The notes under the pieces: generated by a model
What the model saw: the letters and a program-made list of their open reading frames with translations, nothing else
What the model was told of the DNA's origin: nothing
The model's database searches: none
From: Gilvirhabdus luticola
Lineage (GTDB): Bacteria; Bacteroidota; Bacteroidia; Flavobacteriales; Flavobacteriaceae
Reading direction: 5' to 3' (one strand)
Assembly (NCBI RefSeq): GCF_032583975.1
Contig: NZ_JAWHTF010000006.1
DNA length: 64,000 bases
Position numbers and translations under genes: made by a program
In this document: positions 8,464 through 16,739 of the stretch, piece by piece
Layout of the letters: each line of letters begins with the position of its first letter
Numbering within the stretch: position 1 is the stretch's first letter

Positions 8464-9176
8464 TATTCAAGCTTTCTTAAGTACATATTAATAACATTTT
8501 CTATACCTAGATAAAGGCTTTCTGAAATCAACGCATGGCCAATAGAAACTTCTAATAAATTAGGAATATTATTTTTAAAAAACTCAATATTATCTAACGA
8601 CAAATCATGTCCAGCATTAATACCAAGATCAATGTTATAAGCCAATTCAGCACATTTTTTATATGGCTTAACTGCACTAGCATTTCCTAAACCATACTGA
8701 TGAGCAAAAGCTTCAGTGTACAATTCTATTCTATCTGTTCCTGTGGCTTTTGCTCCTTCAACTTGCTTCAAATCTGGGTCTACAAAAATTGAAGTCCTAA
8801 TATTATTTTGTTTGAATTCTTTGATAACTTCAACTAAAAAATCTTTGTGCTTAATAGTATCCCAACCAGCGTTAGAAGTAATAGCATCCACTGAATCTGG
8901 CACCAAAGTAACCTGTGTTGGTTTAACATTTATCACCAAATCAACAAACTTGTCAATTGGATTGCCTTCAATGTTGTATTCCGTATATATTTCAGGAAGT
9001 AAATCATAAGCATCTTGGTAACGTATATGCCTTTCATCTGGTCTTGGATGAATAGTGATGCCTTCAGCACCAAAGCGTTGAGCATCTTTAGCAAATTGTA
9101 TAAGATTTGGCATATTACCTCCTCTTGAATTTCTTAAAGTTGCTATCTTATTAATATTTACACTTAACTTTGTCAT
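8463..9176 (-). CDS. pdxJ: Pyridoxine 5'-phosphate synthase PdxJ
   Basis: The 237-residue TIM-barrel enzyme condenses 1-deoxyxylulose 5-phosphate with 3-amino-2-oxopropyl phosphate in the DXP-dependent vitamin B6 pathway. The N-terminal signature LSVNINKIATLRNSRGG binds substrate phosphate. The IHPRPDERHI motif carries H43, R45 and H50 of the active site. A GHALISESLYLG segment near the C-terminus matches the final phosphate loop. Length is normal. It is transcribed first, with the hydrolase gene overlapping its stop by one base. Confidence 0.96.
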   Translation of the reverse strand: MTKLSVNINKIATLRNSRGGNMPNLIQFAKDAQRFGAEGITIHPRPDERHIRYQDAYDLLPEIYTEYNIEGNPIDKFVDLVINVKPTQVTLVPDSVDAITSNAGWDTIKHKDFLVEVIKEFKQNNIRTSIFVDPDLKQVEGAKATGTDRIELYTEAFAHQYGLGNASAVKPYKKCAELAYNIDLGINAGHDLSLDNIEFFKNNIPNLLEVSIGHALISESLYLGIENVINMYLRKLE

Positions 9177-9193
9177 TAATGATATTTAAAACA

Positions 9194-9201
9194 CAAAAAT
9201 A
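9194..9201 (-). promoter_or_regulatory. -7 box for pdxJ
   Basis: TATTTTTG on the minus strand (complement of 9194-9201) matches TAnnTTTG and ends 18 bases before the pdxJ start codon. No convincing TTG is seen at the usual upstream distance. Confidence 0.5.
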
Positions 9202-9263
9202 CAAACTACATCAGGCTTTTTGTACTTATTTTTGATTAATTTGCATTCTATTAATTTAACTAA

Positions 9264-9923
9264 ATGAATCTTTCAAAATATATTATAAATGATATAAAAC
9301 CACTTAACAGAAATGGTAAGATTAGCGATTTACAGTTATTGTTTTCGCAATTAACCTATTCACATATTCCTATAAAAAATGATGATAATGTTTATCTAGG
9401 TTGTATATCTGAAACAGATGCGCATTGTTTTGAAAGCGATAAAGCCATAAACGACTTTAGTTATGTCTTTGAGCCATTTTTTGTTAGGGAGACAACTAAT
9501 TGGTTGGACATTTTGGAAGTTTTTGCTGAAAACTCGAGTAATATCATGCCTGTACTCGATGATAAGAATACCTATTTAGGATATTACGAACTTAATGATA
9601 TTATTGGTTTGTTTAATGAAACTCCTTTCTTTTCTGAAACTGGAGGTATCCTAATTATAGAAAAAGGACTAAATGATTATTCCTTTAGTGAATTAAGTCA
9701 GATTGTTGAATCTAATGACGGAAAGTTACTGGGTGCCTTTATTTCTAAAATCGAAAACGATATTGTACAAATTACTTTAAAAATAGGAAATACGGGATTA
9801 AACGATATTATCCAAACGTTCAGAAGATATAGTTATAATATTGTTTCTGGCCATGAAGAAGACAATTATTTAGAAAGCCTAAAAGACCGTTCAGATTATC
9901 TAAAACGTTACTTAAACATGTAA
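9264..9923 (+). CDS. CBS-domain protein
   Basis: This 219-residue soluble protein has two CBS-like modules at about residues 8-65 and 70-125, including the strand-turn HIPIKNDDNVYLGCISETDA and a second MPVLDDKNTYLGYYEL, both typical CBS cores. The C-terminal third (about 130-200) resembles an ACT-like or acb-type regulatory fold. Such proteins sense nucleotides. It stands immediately before nadK, 4 bases between genes, so an adenine-nucleotide sensing role linked to NAD kinase is attractive but only inferred from position. Confidence 0.8.
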   Translation: MNLSKYIINDIKPLNRNGKISDLQLLFSQLTYSHIPIKNDDNVYLGCISETDAHCFESDKAINDFSYVFEPFFVRETTNWLDILEVFAENSSNIMPVLDDKNTYLGYYELNDIIGLFNETPFFSETGGILIIEKGLNDYSFSELSQIVESNDGKLLGAFISKIENDIVQITLKIGNTGLNDIIQTFRRYSYNIVSGHEEDNYLESLKDRSDYLKRYLNM

Positions 9924-9927
9924 CCTT

Positions 9928-10797
9928 ATGAAAATTGCTGTTTTTGGTCAAACATATAGAAACACTGATACTTCCGTTGATATTTTATTAACATATCTAC
10001 AAAAAAAAGAAGTGGAAGTTTTTATCGAATCTGACTTCTTTAGCCTTATCAATTTCGAAAAGAACTTTAATAAATTTAAGACATTTAACGAGCTTGATCG
10101 TTCCTACGATGTTTTTATTAGCATTGGTGGAGATGGAACAATTTTAAGAGCCATCACATATGTCAAGGATTTAGGTATACCCATTGTTGGTATTAATACT
10201 GGTAGATTAGGTTTTTTAGCAACAATTCAAAACAATGCCATTGAGAGTGCGATAGACGATATTTTAAATAATAACTATAAAATATCTGAAAGAAGTTTGT
10301 TAGCCATAAAAAGTAATCCTGAAAATAAAGATATTTCTACTTTAAACTTTGCTTTAAACGAAATTGCAATAAGCAGAAAGGATACAACCTCAATGATTAC
10401 TGTTAAAACAAAACTAGATGGAGAGTATCTAACCTCCTATTGGAGTGATGGTTTAATTGTTTCAACACCAACAGGTTCTACAGGTTACTCTTTAAGTTGT
10501 GGTGGACCAGTAATAACACCTAGTTCTAATAATTTTATATTAACTCCAATTGCACCTCATAACTTAAGTGCAAGACCACTTGTGATTTCAGACTCGACGA
10601 TAATAGAGCTTAAAGTAGATGGTAGGGAAGACCAGTATTTAGTTTCTTTAGATTCAAGATTGGCAACATTTCACAACGACACAATTATTACCATACAAAA
10701 GGCTAATTTTAAAATTAATATGATAGAATTTTATAACGAAAGCTTTTTAGATACACTTCGAAAAAAACTACTTTGGGGCGAAGACAAGCGTAATTAA
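9928..10797 (+). CDS. nadK: NAD kinase
   Basis: This 289-residue enzyme phosphorylates NAD to NADP. The GGDG motif (G67-G70) lies in ISIGGDGTILRA, and a PTGSTGYSLSCGGP segment carries the second conserved glycine-rich site. A C-terminal AP-x-HNLSARPLV-like stretch is also characteristic. Length is normal for the family. It is co-directional with the CBS gene (4-base gap) and is followed by a 99-base gap containing the DUF6089 promoter box. Confidence 0.96.
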   Translation: MKIAVFGQTYRNTDTSVDILLTYLQKKEVEVFIESDFFSLINFEKNFNKFKTFNELDRSYDVFISIGGDGTILRAITYVKDLGIPIVGINTGRLGFLATIQNNAIESAIDDILNNNYKISERSLLAIKSNPENKDISTLNFALNEIAISRKDTTSMITVKTKLDGEYLTSYWSDGLIVSTPTGSTGYSLSCGGPVITPSSNNFILTPIAPHNLSARPLVISDSTIIELKVDGREDQYLVSLDSRLATFHNDTIITIQKANFKINMIEFYNESFLDTLRKKLLWGEDKRN

Positions 10798-10871
10798 ACA
10801 ATAATTTAATCGAAAAACTGTTTTTAACTAATACTATTTAGCTCAAATTATTATAGGCTAATGTTATTTAT

Positions 10872-10879
10872 TATATTTG
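10872..10879 (+). promoter_or_regulatory. -7 box for the DUF6089-uppS-bamA operon
   Basis: TATATTTG at 10872-10879 followed by C is an exact TAnnTTTG match ending 18 bases before the ATG at 10897. A good upstream TTG was not found at 17-23 bases. Confidence 0.6.
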
Positions 10880-10896
10880 CAAACTTTTAAACATTT

Positions 10897-11586
10897 ATGA
10901 GGTATTTAACCGTAGTTTTAATTTGTTTTTTTAGTTCAGAGGTTAGTTTTTCACAAATTCACGAAATTGGTGGTTTTATAGGTGGAAGTAACTTTATAGG
11001 AGACGTTGGGGCAACAAACTATATTTCTCCAAATCAATTGGCAATTGGTGGAGTTTATAAATGGAATAGAAGTCCAAGGCATTCATTTAGAGCTTCTATT
11101 ATATATTCCGAATTAGAAGGAACTGACTCAAAATCTGATGATCCTAGGAGAAAACAAAGAAACTACGAGTTTAACAATAAAATTATAGAAATATCTGCCG
11201 GTATGGAATTCACCTTTTTTGATTTCGATTTACATACAGGTAAAAAACTAGGGACACCATACCTTTATACTGGAATAAGTGTTGCTCATCATGATAATTA
11301 TTATTTTTTAAATGATGTATATACTCCAGAAAACACGTCCAGTTGGGCTTACGGTATACCAATGGTTTTAGGATTTAAGACTACTTTTACAGATGATTTA
11401 ATTTTAGGCATAGAAGTTGGTGCACGATATACGTTTTCTGATGAAATTGATGGTAGTGTCCCTGACGACCCTTTTAGAGAACCTTATAGTTTTGGAAATT
11501 TAAATAATAACGATTGGTATGTATTCAGTGGTATTACACTTACCTATACATTTGGTATAAACCCATGTTACTGCCCAACAGATTAA
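10897..11586 (+). CDS. DUF6089 family outer-membrane beta-barrel protein
   Basis: The 229-residue protein starts with a signal peptide (MRYLTVVLICFFSSEVSFSQ) and continues as alternating aromatic/glycine-rich strands typical of a small beta-barrel. The opening IHEIGGFIGGSNFIGDVG and the YLYTGISVAHH stretch fit DUF6089, a Bacteroidota family found ahead of uppS and bamA. The C-terminus carries a CYC motif (GINPCYCPTD) after the last strand. The uppS GTG begins one base after its stop. A role in outer-membrane biogenesis is inferred from this fixed neighbourhood; the biochemical function is not known. Confidence 0.82.
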   Translation: MRYLTVVLICFFSSEVSFSQIHEIGGFIGGSNFIGDVGATNYISPNQLAIGGVYKWNRSPRHSFRASIIYSELEGTDSKSDDPRRKQRNYEFNNKIIEISAGMEFTFFDFDLHTGKKLGTPYLYTGISVAHHDNYYFLNDVYTPENTSSWAYGIPMVLGFKTTFTDDLILGIEVGARYTFSDEIDGSVPDDPFREPYSFGNLNNNDWYVFSGITLTYTFGINPCYCPTD

Positions 11587-11587
11587 A

Positions 11588-12328
11588 GTGGATTTAAAAC
11601 AACAAATACATATAGAGTCATTACCAAAACATATTGCCATTATCATGGATGGTAATGGTAGATGGGCAAAGCAAAAAGGCATGCTTCGAGTATTTGGCCA
11701 TGAAAATGGCACCAAATCTGTTAGAGAAGTAGTTGAATCCTCTGCTGAACTTGGAGTTGAAAATCTCACACTTTATGCATTTTCTACTGAGAACTGGAGT
11801 AGACCAAAACTAGAAGTAGACACTTTAATGAAGCTTTTAGTGTCCTCATTGAAAAAAGAAATTAAAACACTTCAAGACAACGATATTAAGTTACTAGCCA
11901 TAGGAAATTTAAACTTATTACCTAAAAAAGTATATAAAGAACTTTTTGAAGTTATTGAAAAAACAAAACAGAATACAAGATTGACTCTAACATTGGCCTT
12001 AAGTTATGGCTCTAGAGAAGAATTAATAAATACAATTAAAGTCATAAGTAATAAAGTTAAAAATAATATAATTTCAGAAGAAAATATTGATGAATCAATT
12101 ATAAATGAGCATCTTTACACCCGCAATTTACCAGACGTAGATTTGCTTATCAGGACAAGTGGAGAACAAAGGATAAGCAATTTTTTGCTTTGGCAAATTG
12201 CCTATGCCGAATTATATTTTACAGAAGTCCTTTGGCCTGATTTTACAAAGGAACATTTGTATGAAGCTATTATTGAATATCAAAAAAGAGAAAGAAGATT
12301 TGGGAAAACAAGTGAACAACTTATTTAA
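11588..12328 (+). CDS. uppS: Isoprenyl transferase (undecaprenyl diphosphate synthase)
   Basis: This 246-residue cis-prenyltransferase makes the undecaprenyl diphosphate lipid carrier for peptidoglycan and O-antigen. The catalytic D21 is in HIAIIMDGNGRWA. The ENLTLYAFSTENW and DVDLLIRTSGEQRISNFLLW motifs are complete, as is the final EVLWPDF. The start is a GTG at 11588, because the first in-frame ATG lies inside the catalytic motif. The frame overlaps the probable bamA start by 17 bases. Confidence 0.95.
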   Translation: MDLKQQIHIESLPKHIAIIMDGNGRWAKQKGMLRVFGHENGTKSVREVVESSAELGVENLTLYAFSTENWSRPKLEVDTLMKLLVSSLKKEIKTLQDNDIKLLAIGNLNLLPKKVYKELFEVIEKTKQNTRLTLTLALSYGSREELINTIKVISNKVKNNIISEENIDESIINEHLYTRNLPDVDLLIRTSGEQRISNFLLWQIAYAELYFTEVLWPDFTKEHLYEAIIEYQKRERRFGKTSEQLI

Positions 12329-14900
12329 GATATTTTTATTGAGAACATCTTTACATCATTTAAGCATTTTATTATTTCTTTTAGGTAGCATAACCCTTCA
12401 GGCACAAGATTTAGAATATAGTAATAGTAAAAAATATACTGTAGCTGATATATCTGTCTCTGGAAATACAACATTCAGTCCTCAAACCATAATTACCTAT
12501 TCAGGTTTAATTAAAGGAAAAGAGATTTTGATTCCAGGAGATGAAATTAGTAGTGCTATTAAAAAATTATGGAATTCTAATTTATTCAGTGATATTGAAC
12601 TATACATTACCAAAATTGAGGGTGATGCAGTATATCTAGAAATTAAGTTGGCAGATTTACCTGAACTTAATGAAGTCACCATTTTAGGTATTAAGAAATC
12701 TAAAATCGATAAAATTCTTTCAGAAAACAAACTTGCTAAAGGTGTTAAAGTAACCGAAAACCTAATAACAACCACAAAAAATTATCTTGCAAATAAGTAC
12801 AAGAAAGAAGGGTTTTATAATGCTAAAACAACAATTACTACAAGAGAAGTTATAGATTCTATTCAAAAGAAAAGAGTAGATATGCTTGTTAAAATTGATA
12901 AAGGAGAAAAAGTTAAGGTTAAAGAAATTGTAATCAATGGCAACGAAGTTTTAAGCGATAAAAAACTTCAAAAAGCAATGAAGAATACTAAAAAACAGAA
13001 AACATTGCGATTTTACAAAAGATCGAAATATATTGAAGAAGACTACAAGGAAGATCTTACGAGTTTAATAGACAAATATAAAGAAAACGGTTACCGAGAT
13101 GCCCGAGTTCTTATTGACAGTATTGCTATTAATAATGACAAAACCATTTCGGTCAACATAGAAGTAGAAGAAGGAAGCAAATACACATTTGGGGATATTA
13201 CTTTTATTGGTAATACAGTTTATTCCAATCAGCAATTAAGTAGAGTCTTAAGGTTAAGAAAAGGAGATACATATAACGGCGTTCTTTTAGAAAAACGAAT
13301 TGCTGATAATACGAAGCCTGATGCTGATGATTTAACCAACCTTTACCAAAATAATGGTTATTTATTCTCTACGATAAATCCAGTAGAAACCAATGCTGAA
13401 GGGAATGTGATTGATATGGAAATTAGAATATCTGAAGGAAAACCGGTTCATTTTAATAGTGTTACTGTAGTTGGTAATGAAAAAACCAATGATCATGTTA
13501 TTTACAGAGAACTACGCACAAGACCAGGTGACCTATATAGTAAACAAAATGTTGTAAGAACTGTAAGAGAATTAAGTCAGTTAGGATACTTTGATGCCGA
13601 GCAAATAAGTCCGGACTTTTTAAACCCTAATCCTAACGAAGGCACTATAGATATGCAATATTCTGTGGTGGAAACAGGTGCTAGTCAAATAGAGTTACAA
13701 GGTGGCTATGGTGGTGGTGGCTTTATAGGCACATTAGGATTATCATTCAATAATTTTTCTATAAAAGACATATTCAATAAAGAAGCTTATAAACCTATAC
13801 CAATGGGTGACGGACAAAAGCTAGCACTTCGTTTACAAGCAAGTCGCTTTTATCAAACTTATAGTTTTTCTTTTTCAGAACCATGGATGGGTGGCAAAAG
13901 ACCTGTACAATTTTCTACATCTCTATCACATACTAAACAATTTTTATATAACCCAATTACTAGAAATGCTGATAAAAGTAGACGTTTTAATATAACAGGT
14001 ATTTCTGTTGGATTAGCAAAGAGATTAACCGTTCCTGATGACTATTTCACTCTTTCTCAAGCGGTAAGTTATCAACATTATAACCTAAAAAATTATAATA
14101 CAGGTCTTTTTACCTTCGGAGATGGTTATTCTAACAACTTATCTTACAGTGTTGGATTAAGTAGAAATAATACATTTAATGATCCTATCTTTCCAGAAGG
14201 TGGATCTAACTTCTCTATAAGTGCAAAAATGTCTTTGCCATACTCTTTGTTTAATAACGTAGATTATGAAGCATTAGCAGACGAAAGAGATGATCTTGAA
14301 GAAGAGTTACAAGAAAATCCTGGAGACCAAGATGCATTTGATAGAATAGCTGAAATTGACCAAGAACGCTTTAAATGGTTGGAGTTTTATAAAATTCAAT
14401 TTAAGGCAGATTGGTATACAAGAGTTGTTGATAGATTGATTTTAAGACCAAGTGTAGAGTTTGGGTTTTTAGGAGCCTACAATCAAGATCGTGGGGTTAT
14501 TCCATTTGAACGTTTTTTCTTGGGTGGTGATGGTCTTGGAACCTATAGTCTAGATGGAAGGGAAGCCGTTGCGTTAAGAGGTTATCCCAATCAAGCACTT
14601 TCAGGCCAAGATGGAGATGCCATTTATAATAAATTCTCTTTAGAGCTTCGCTATCCGATTACCTTAAAAGCTTCGGCTAAAATATTCGCACTTACCTTTT
14701 TAGAAGGAGGTGCTTCGTTTAATAATTTTAGGGATTATAACCCTTTTGATTTAAAACGTTCAGCAGGTTTAGGTATTCGTATCTTTATGCCTGCTTTTGG
14801 ATTATTGGGCATTGATTTTGGATATGGTTTCGATGCATTACCAGGAGAAACAGTTAAGAATGGTTGGGAAACTCATTTCATAATTGGACAACAATTTTAA
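12312..14900 (+). CDS. bamA: Outer-membrane assembly factor BamA
   Basis: BamA inserts beta-barrel proteins into the outer membrane. I place the start at the in-frame GTG at 12312, giving 862 residues that open with an ideal signal peptide (NNLFKIFLLRTSLHHLS..., then LLGSITLQAQ). Longer in-frame starts would bury this inside a non-signal extension within uppS. POTRA repeats (patterns such as EIVINGNEVLSDKKL, DITFIGNTVYSNQQL and SVTVVGNEKTNDHVI) fill the first half. The Omp85 barrel follows and ends in Phe. A strongly acidic insertion (ADERDDLEEELQENPGD) interrupts the barrel around residues 655-690, probably an extracellular or periplasmic loop. Confidence 0.92.
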   Translation: MNNLFKIFLLRTSLHHLSILLFLLGSITLQAQDLEYSNSKKYTVADISVSGNTTFSPQTIITYSGLIKGKEILIPGDEISSAIKKLWNSNLFSDIELYITKIEGDAVYLEIKLADLPELNEVTILGIKKSKIDKILSENKLAKGVKVTENLITTTKNYLANKYKKEGFYNAKTTITTREVIDSIQKKRVDMLVKIDKGEKVKVKEIVINGNEVLSDKKLQKAMKNTKKQKTLRFYKRSKYIEEDYKEDLTSLIDKYKENGYRDARVLIDSIAINNDKTISVNIEVEEGSKYTFGDITFIGNTVYSNQQLSRVLRLRKGDTYNGVLLEKRIADNTKPDADDLTNLYQNNGYLFSTINPVETNAEGNVIDMEIRISEGKPVHFNSVTVVGNEKTNDHVIYRELRTRPGDLYSKQNVVRTVRELSQLGYFDAEQISPDFLNPNPNEGTIDMQYSVVETGASQIELQGGYGGGGFIGTLGLSFNNFSIKDIFNKEAYKPIPMGDGQKLALRLQASRFYQTYSFSFSEPWMGGKRPVQFSTSLSHTKQFLYNPITRNADKSRRFNITGISVGLAKRLTVPDDYFTLSQAVSYQHYNLKNYNTGLFTFGDGYSNNLSYSVGLSRNNTFNDPIFPEGGSNFSISAKMSLPYSLFNNVDYEALADERDDLEEELQENPGDQDAFDRIAEIDQERFKWLEFYKIQFKADWYTRVVDRLILRPSVEFGFLGAYNQDRGVIPFERFFLGGDGLGTYSLDGREAVALRGYPNQALSGQDGDAIYNKFSLELRYPITLKASAKIFALTFLEGGASFNNFRDYNPFDLKRSAGLGIRIFMPAFGLLGIDFGYGFDALPGETVKNGWETHFIIGQQF

Positions 14901-14973
14901 TTTTGGCACGATATTTTCTATACATGGTTTAATGATTTAAACAAGAATTAAAATTTTTAAGATTAAAATTCGT

Positions 14974-14981
14974 TAATTTTG
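14974..14981 (+). promoter_or_regulatory. Candidate -7 box for the skp pair
   Basis: TAATTTTG at 14974-14981 matches TAnnTTTG. If used, it leaves a leader of about 80 bases before the ATG at 15069. The leader would contain the small hairpin at 15002-15025. No matching upstream TTG is obvious, so confidence is modest. Confidence 0.4.
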
Positions 14982-15001
14982 AAAATATTAATTCAAAAAT
15001 T

Positions 15002-15025
15002 GACAGAATCAGGAAATCATCTGTC
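15002..15025 (+). terminator. Small hairpin between bamA and skp
   Basis: Arms GACAGA/TCTGTC (15002-15007 and 15020-15025) enclose 12 bases and are followed by GTTTT. It is either a weak bamA terminator or a leader hairpin of the skp transcript. Only six pairs support it. Confidence 0.3.
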
Positions 15026-15068
15026 GTTTTAGAATTTAACAGTCAATAAATTATAAAATATTAAACAG

Positions 15069-16130
15069 ATGAAATTTAAAGTTCTTTTTTTACTGACTCT
15101 AACGTTTATGTTATCGTTATCAATATATGCACAACGTGGTGTAAGAATTGCATATATAGATACAGAATACATTTTACAAAACGTTCCTGAATATCAAGAA
15201 GCATCAACGCAACTTGAGTCTAAAGTTCAAAAATGGAAAGGCGAAATAGAACAACGTCTCAATGCTGTTGAACAAAAAAGAAAAGACTTGAGTAATGAAA
15301 AAGCTTTATTGACAAAAGAATTAATTGAAGAGCGAGAAGAAGATATTGCCTTTGAAGAACAAGAGATTCTTGATTATCAACAGAAACGATTTGGTGCAAA
15401 TGGAGATTTAATGATTCAGAAAAAGCAGTTAATGCAACCTGTTCAAGATCAAATTTTTGCTGCAGTTCAGGATATTGCAGAAACAAAAAAATATGATTTC
15501 ATTTTCGATAAATCTGCAGATGTTGTTATGCTTTATTCTGCAGATAGGTTTGACATAAGCGAACAGGTTTTACGTACTATATCAAGGACATCACAACGTA
15601 AACAAGCACAATCTAAAGCAGAAAGAAAAGCTGCTGAAAGTGAAGAACTAGTGCCAGAGATTAATGAAGAACAAGAAGCAAGGGAACAAGCATTAGAAGC
15701 AAAACAACAAGAACGTGCCACTGCTGCAGAACAACGCAGACAAGAAATTCTAGCTGCTCGTGAAGCAAAAAAATTAGAAGCACAAAAGCGAAGAGATAGC
15801 ATTGTGGCAGCAAGAGCACAAGCAAAGGAAGATAAGTTGGAGGAAAGAAAAATTGAGCCTAGTAAAGAGGAAAATGTTGAAAGCAATAAAGTAGCCGAAG
15901 ATAATTCAGAAGCCAAAAGCAATCAAGTTTCTGAAACAAAGCCTGAAGAGAAAACAAGAGAACAGCTTATAGAAGAAAACAGACAAAAAAAATTAGCTGA
16001 TAGAGAAGCTCGCAAAAAAGAGTTGGAAGAAAGAAAACAAAAAATTCTTGAAGAACGTCAAAAAGCAAAAGAAGAAAGAGAACAAAACAACAATAATCCG
16101 GACGGAGATAACGAAGAAGATAACAATTAA
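15069..16130 (+). CDS. OmpH/Skp family periplasmic chaperone with long charged tail
   Basis: This 353-residue protein has a signal peptide ending SIYAQ, an OmpH/Skp coiled-coil domain (about residues 25-175, with RIAYIDTEYILQNVPEY at its start) and a 175-residue tail. Normal Skp is about 160-180 residues, so the tail doubles the length. The tail is a low-complexity run of E, K, R, Q and A built from variants of EARKKELEERKQK and probably forms a single long helix or coiled coil. Skp carries unfolded outer-membrane proteins to BamA, encoded just upstream. A second, normal-length skp follows 33 bases later. Confidence 0.88.
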   Translation: MKFKVLFLLTLTFMLSLSIYAQRGVRIAYIDTEYILQNVPEYQEASTQLESKVQKWKGEIEQRLNAVEQKRKDLSNEKALLTKELIEEREEDIAFEEQEILDYQQKRFGANGDLMIQKKQLMQPVQDQIFAAVQDIAETKKYDFIFDKSADVVMLYSADRFDISEQVLRTISRTSQRKQAQSKAERKAAESEELVPEINEEQEAREQALEAKQQERATAAEQRRQEILAAREAKKLEAQKRRDSIVAARAQAKEDKLEERKIEPSKEENVESNKVAEDNSEAKSNQVSETKPEEKTREQLIEENRQKKLADREARKKELEERKQKILEERQKAKEEREQNNNNPDGDNEEDNN

Positions 16131-16163
16131 CAATTTATAACATCTAAATTAATACTATTAAAA

Positions 16164-16673
16164 ATGAGACAATTAAGAACACTTTTATTTATCGCAATAT
16201 TATTTGTTGGAGCTATGAGTTTTACTCATGCACAAAGTAAAGTTGCACATATTAATACCCAAGAATTAATCACTGCTATGCCAGAGATGAAATCTGCTCA
16301 AGCACAGCTTGAAAAACTAGGTAAAACCTATGAAACAGAAATTCAGGGTATGTCAACCGAACTTCAAAACAAAATGAAACAATATGATGCTGAAGCTTCA
16401 ACCAAAACAGACGAAGAAAACCAAAAACGCCTTATAGAAGTTCAAGGTATGGAGCAAAATATTCGTCAGTATCAAGCGCAAGCACAACAGGATATGCAGG
16501 ACAAAAATCTAGAATTATTAAAACCTATCACTGAAAAAGCTAAAACAGCCATTTTAAAAGTGGCAAGAGCTCAAGGTTTCGATTACGTTCTGGATTCTAC
16601 GCAAGGCGGTGGAGTCATTATGGCTGATGGCAAAAATTTACTGGACGACGTAAAAAAAGAATTAGGTTTCTAA
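16164..16673 (+). CDS. OmpH/Skp family periplasmic chaperone
   Basis: This 169-residue, normal-length Skp-like protein has a signal peptide (MRQLRTLLFIAILFVGAMSF, cleaved after HAQ), the start motif KVAHINTQELITAMPE, two long helical arms rich in Q, E and K, and a C-terminal strand region (FDYVLDSTQGGGVIMADG). It should chaperone outer-membrane proteins in the periplasm alongside the longer paralogue upstream. A strong terminator hairpin follows 25 bases after its stop, closing the DUF6089-uppS-bamA-skp-skp transcription unit. Confidence 0.92.
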   Translation: MRQLRTLLFIAILFVGAMSFTHAQSKVAHINTQELITAMPEMKSAQAQLEKLGKTYETEIQGMSTELQNKMKQYDAEASTKTDEENQKRLIEVQGMEQNIRQYQAQAQQDMQDKNLELLKPITEKAKTAILKVARAQGFDYVLDSTQGGGVIMADGKNLLDDVKKELGF

Positions 16674-16698
16674 TTTTAATAAGTGAACATATTTATTT

Positions 16699-16728
16699 AA
16701 AAAAGCTGCTTTTCAATGCAGCTTTTTT
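16699..16728 (+). terminator. Rho-independent terminator of the bamA-skp unit
   Basis: An 11-bp stem (16699-16709 with 16718-16728, AAAAAAGCTGC/GCAGCTTTTTT) with an 8-base loop ends in a T-run. The last T is also the first base of the murI -7 box. Confidence 0.85.
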
Positions 16729-16735
16729 ACTTTTG
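16728..16735 (+). promoter_or_regulatory. murI -7 box, probably leaderless
   Basis: TACTTTTG at 16728-16735 matches TAnnTTTG and ends 5 bases before the ATG at 16740. The transcript would therefore start at or within a base or two of the start codon. Confidence 0.65.
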
Positions 16736-16739
16736 TAGT

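Noticed and set aside
12198..12311. Upstream in-frame ATGs (12198, 12261) as the bamA start
   Set aside because: They lie deep inside uppS and would place a non-signal extension before a clear signal peptide. The in-frame GTG at 12312 fits better.
15533..15922. 129-residue minus-strand open frame opposite the skp tail
   Set aside because: It mirrors the repetitive E/K/R/A coding region. Its Ser/Ala/Cys-rich product is a codon-shadow artefact.
16716..16739. Upstream ATG at 16716 as the murI start
   Set aside because: It falls inside the terminator loop and upstream of the promoter box. The ATG at 16740 starts exactly at the conserved N-terminus.
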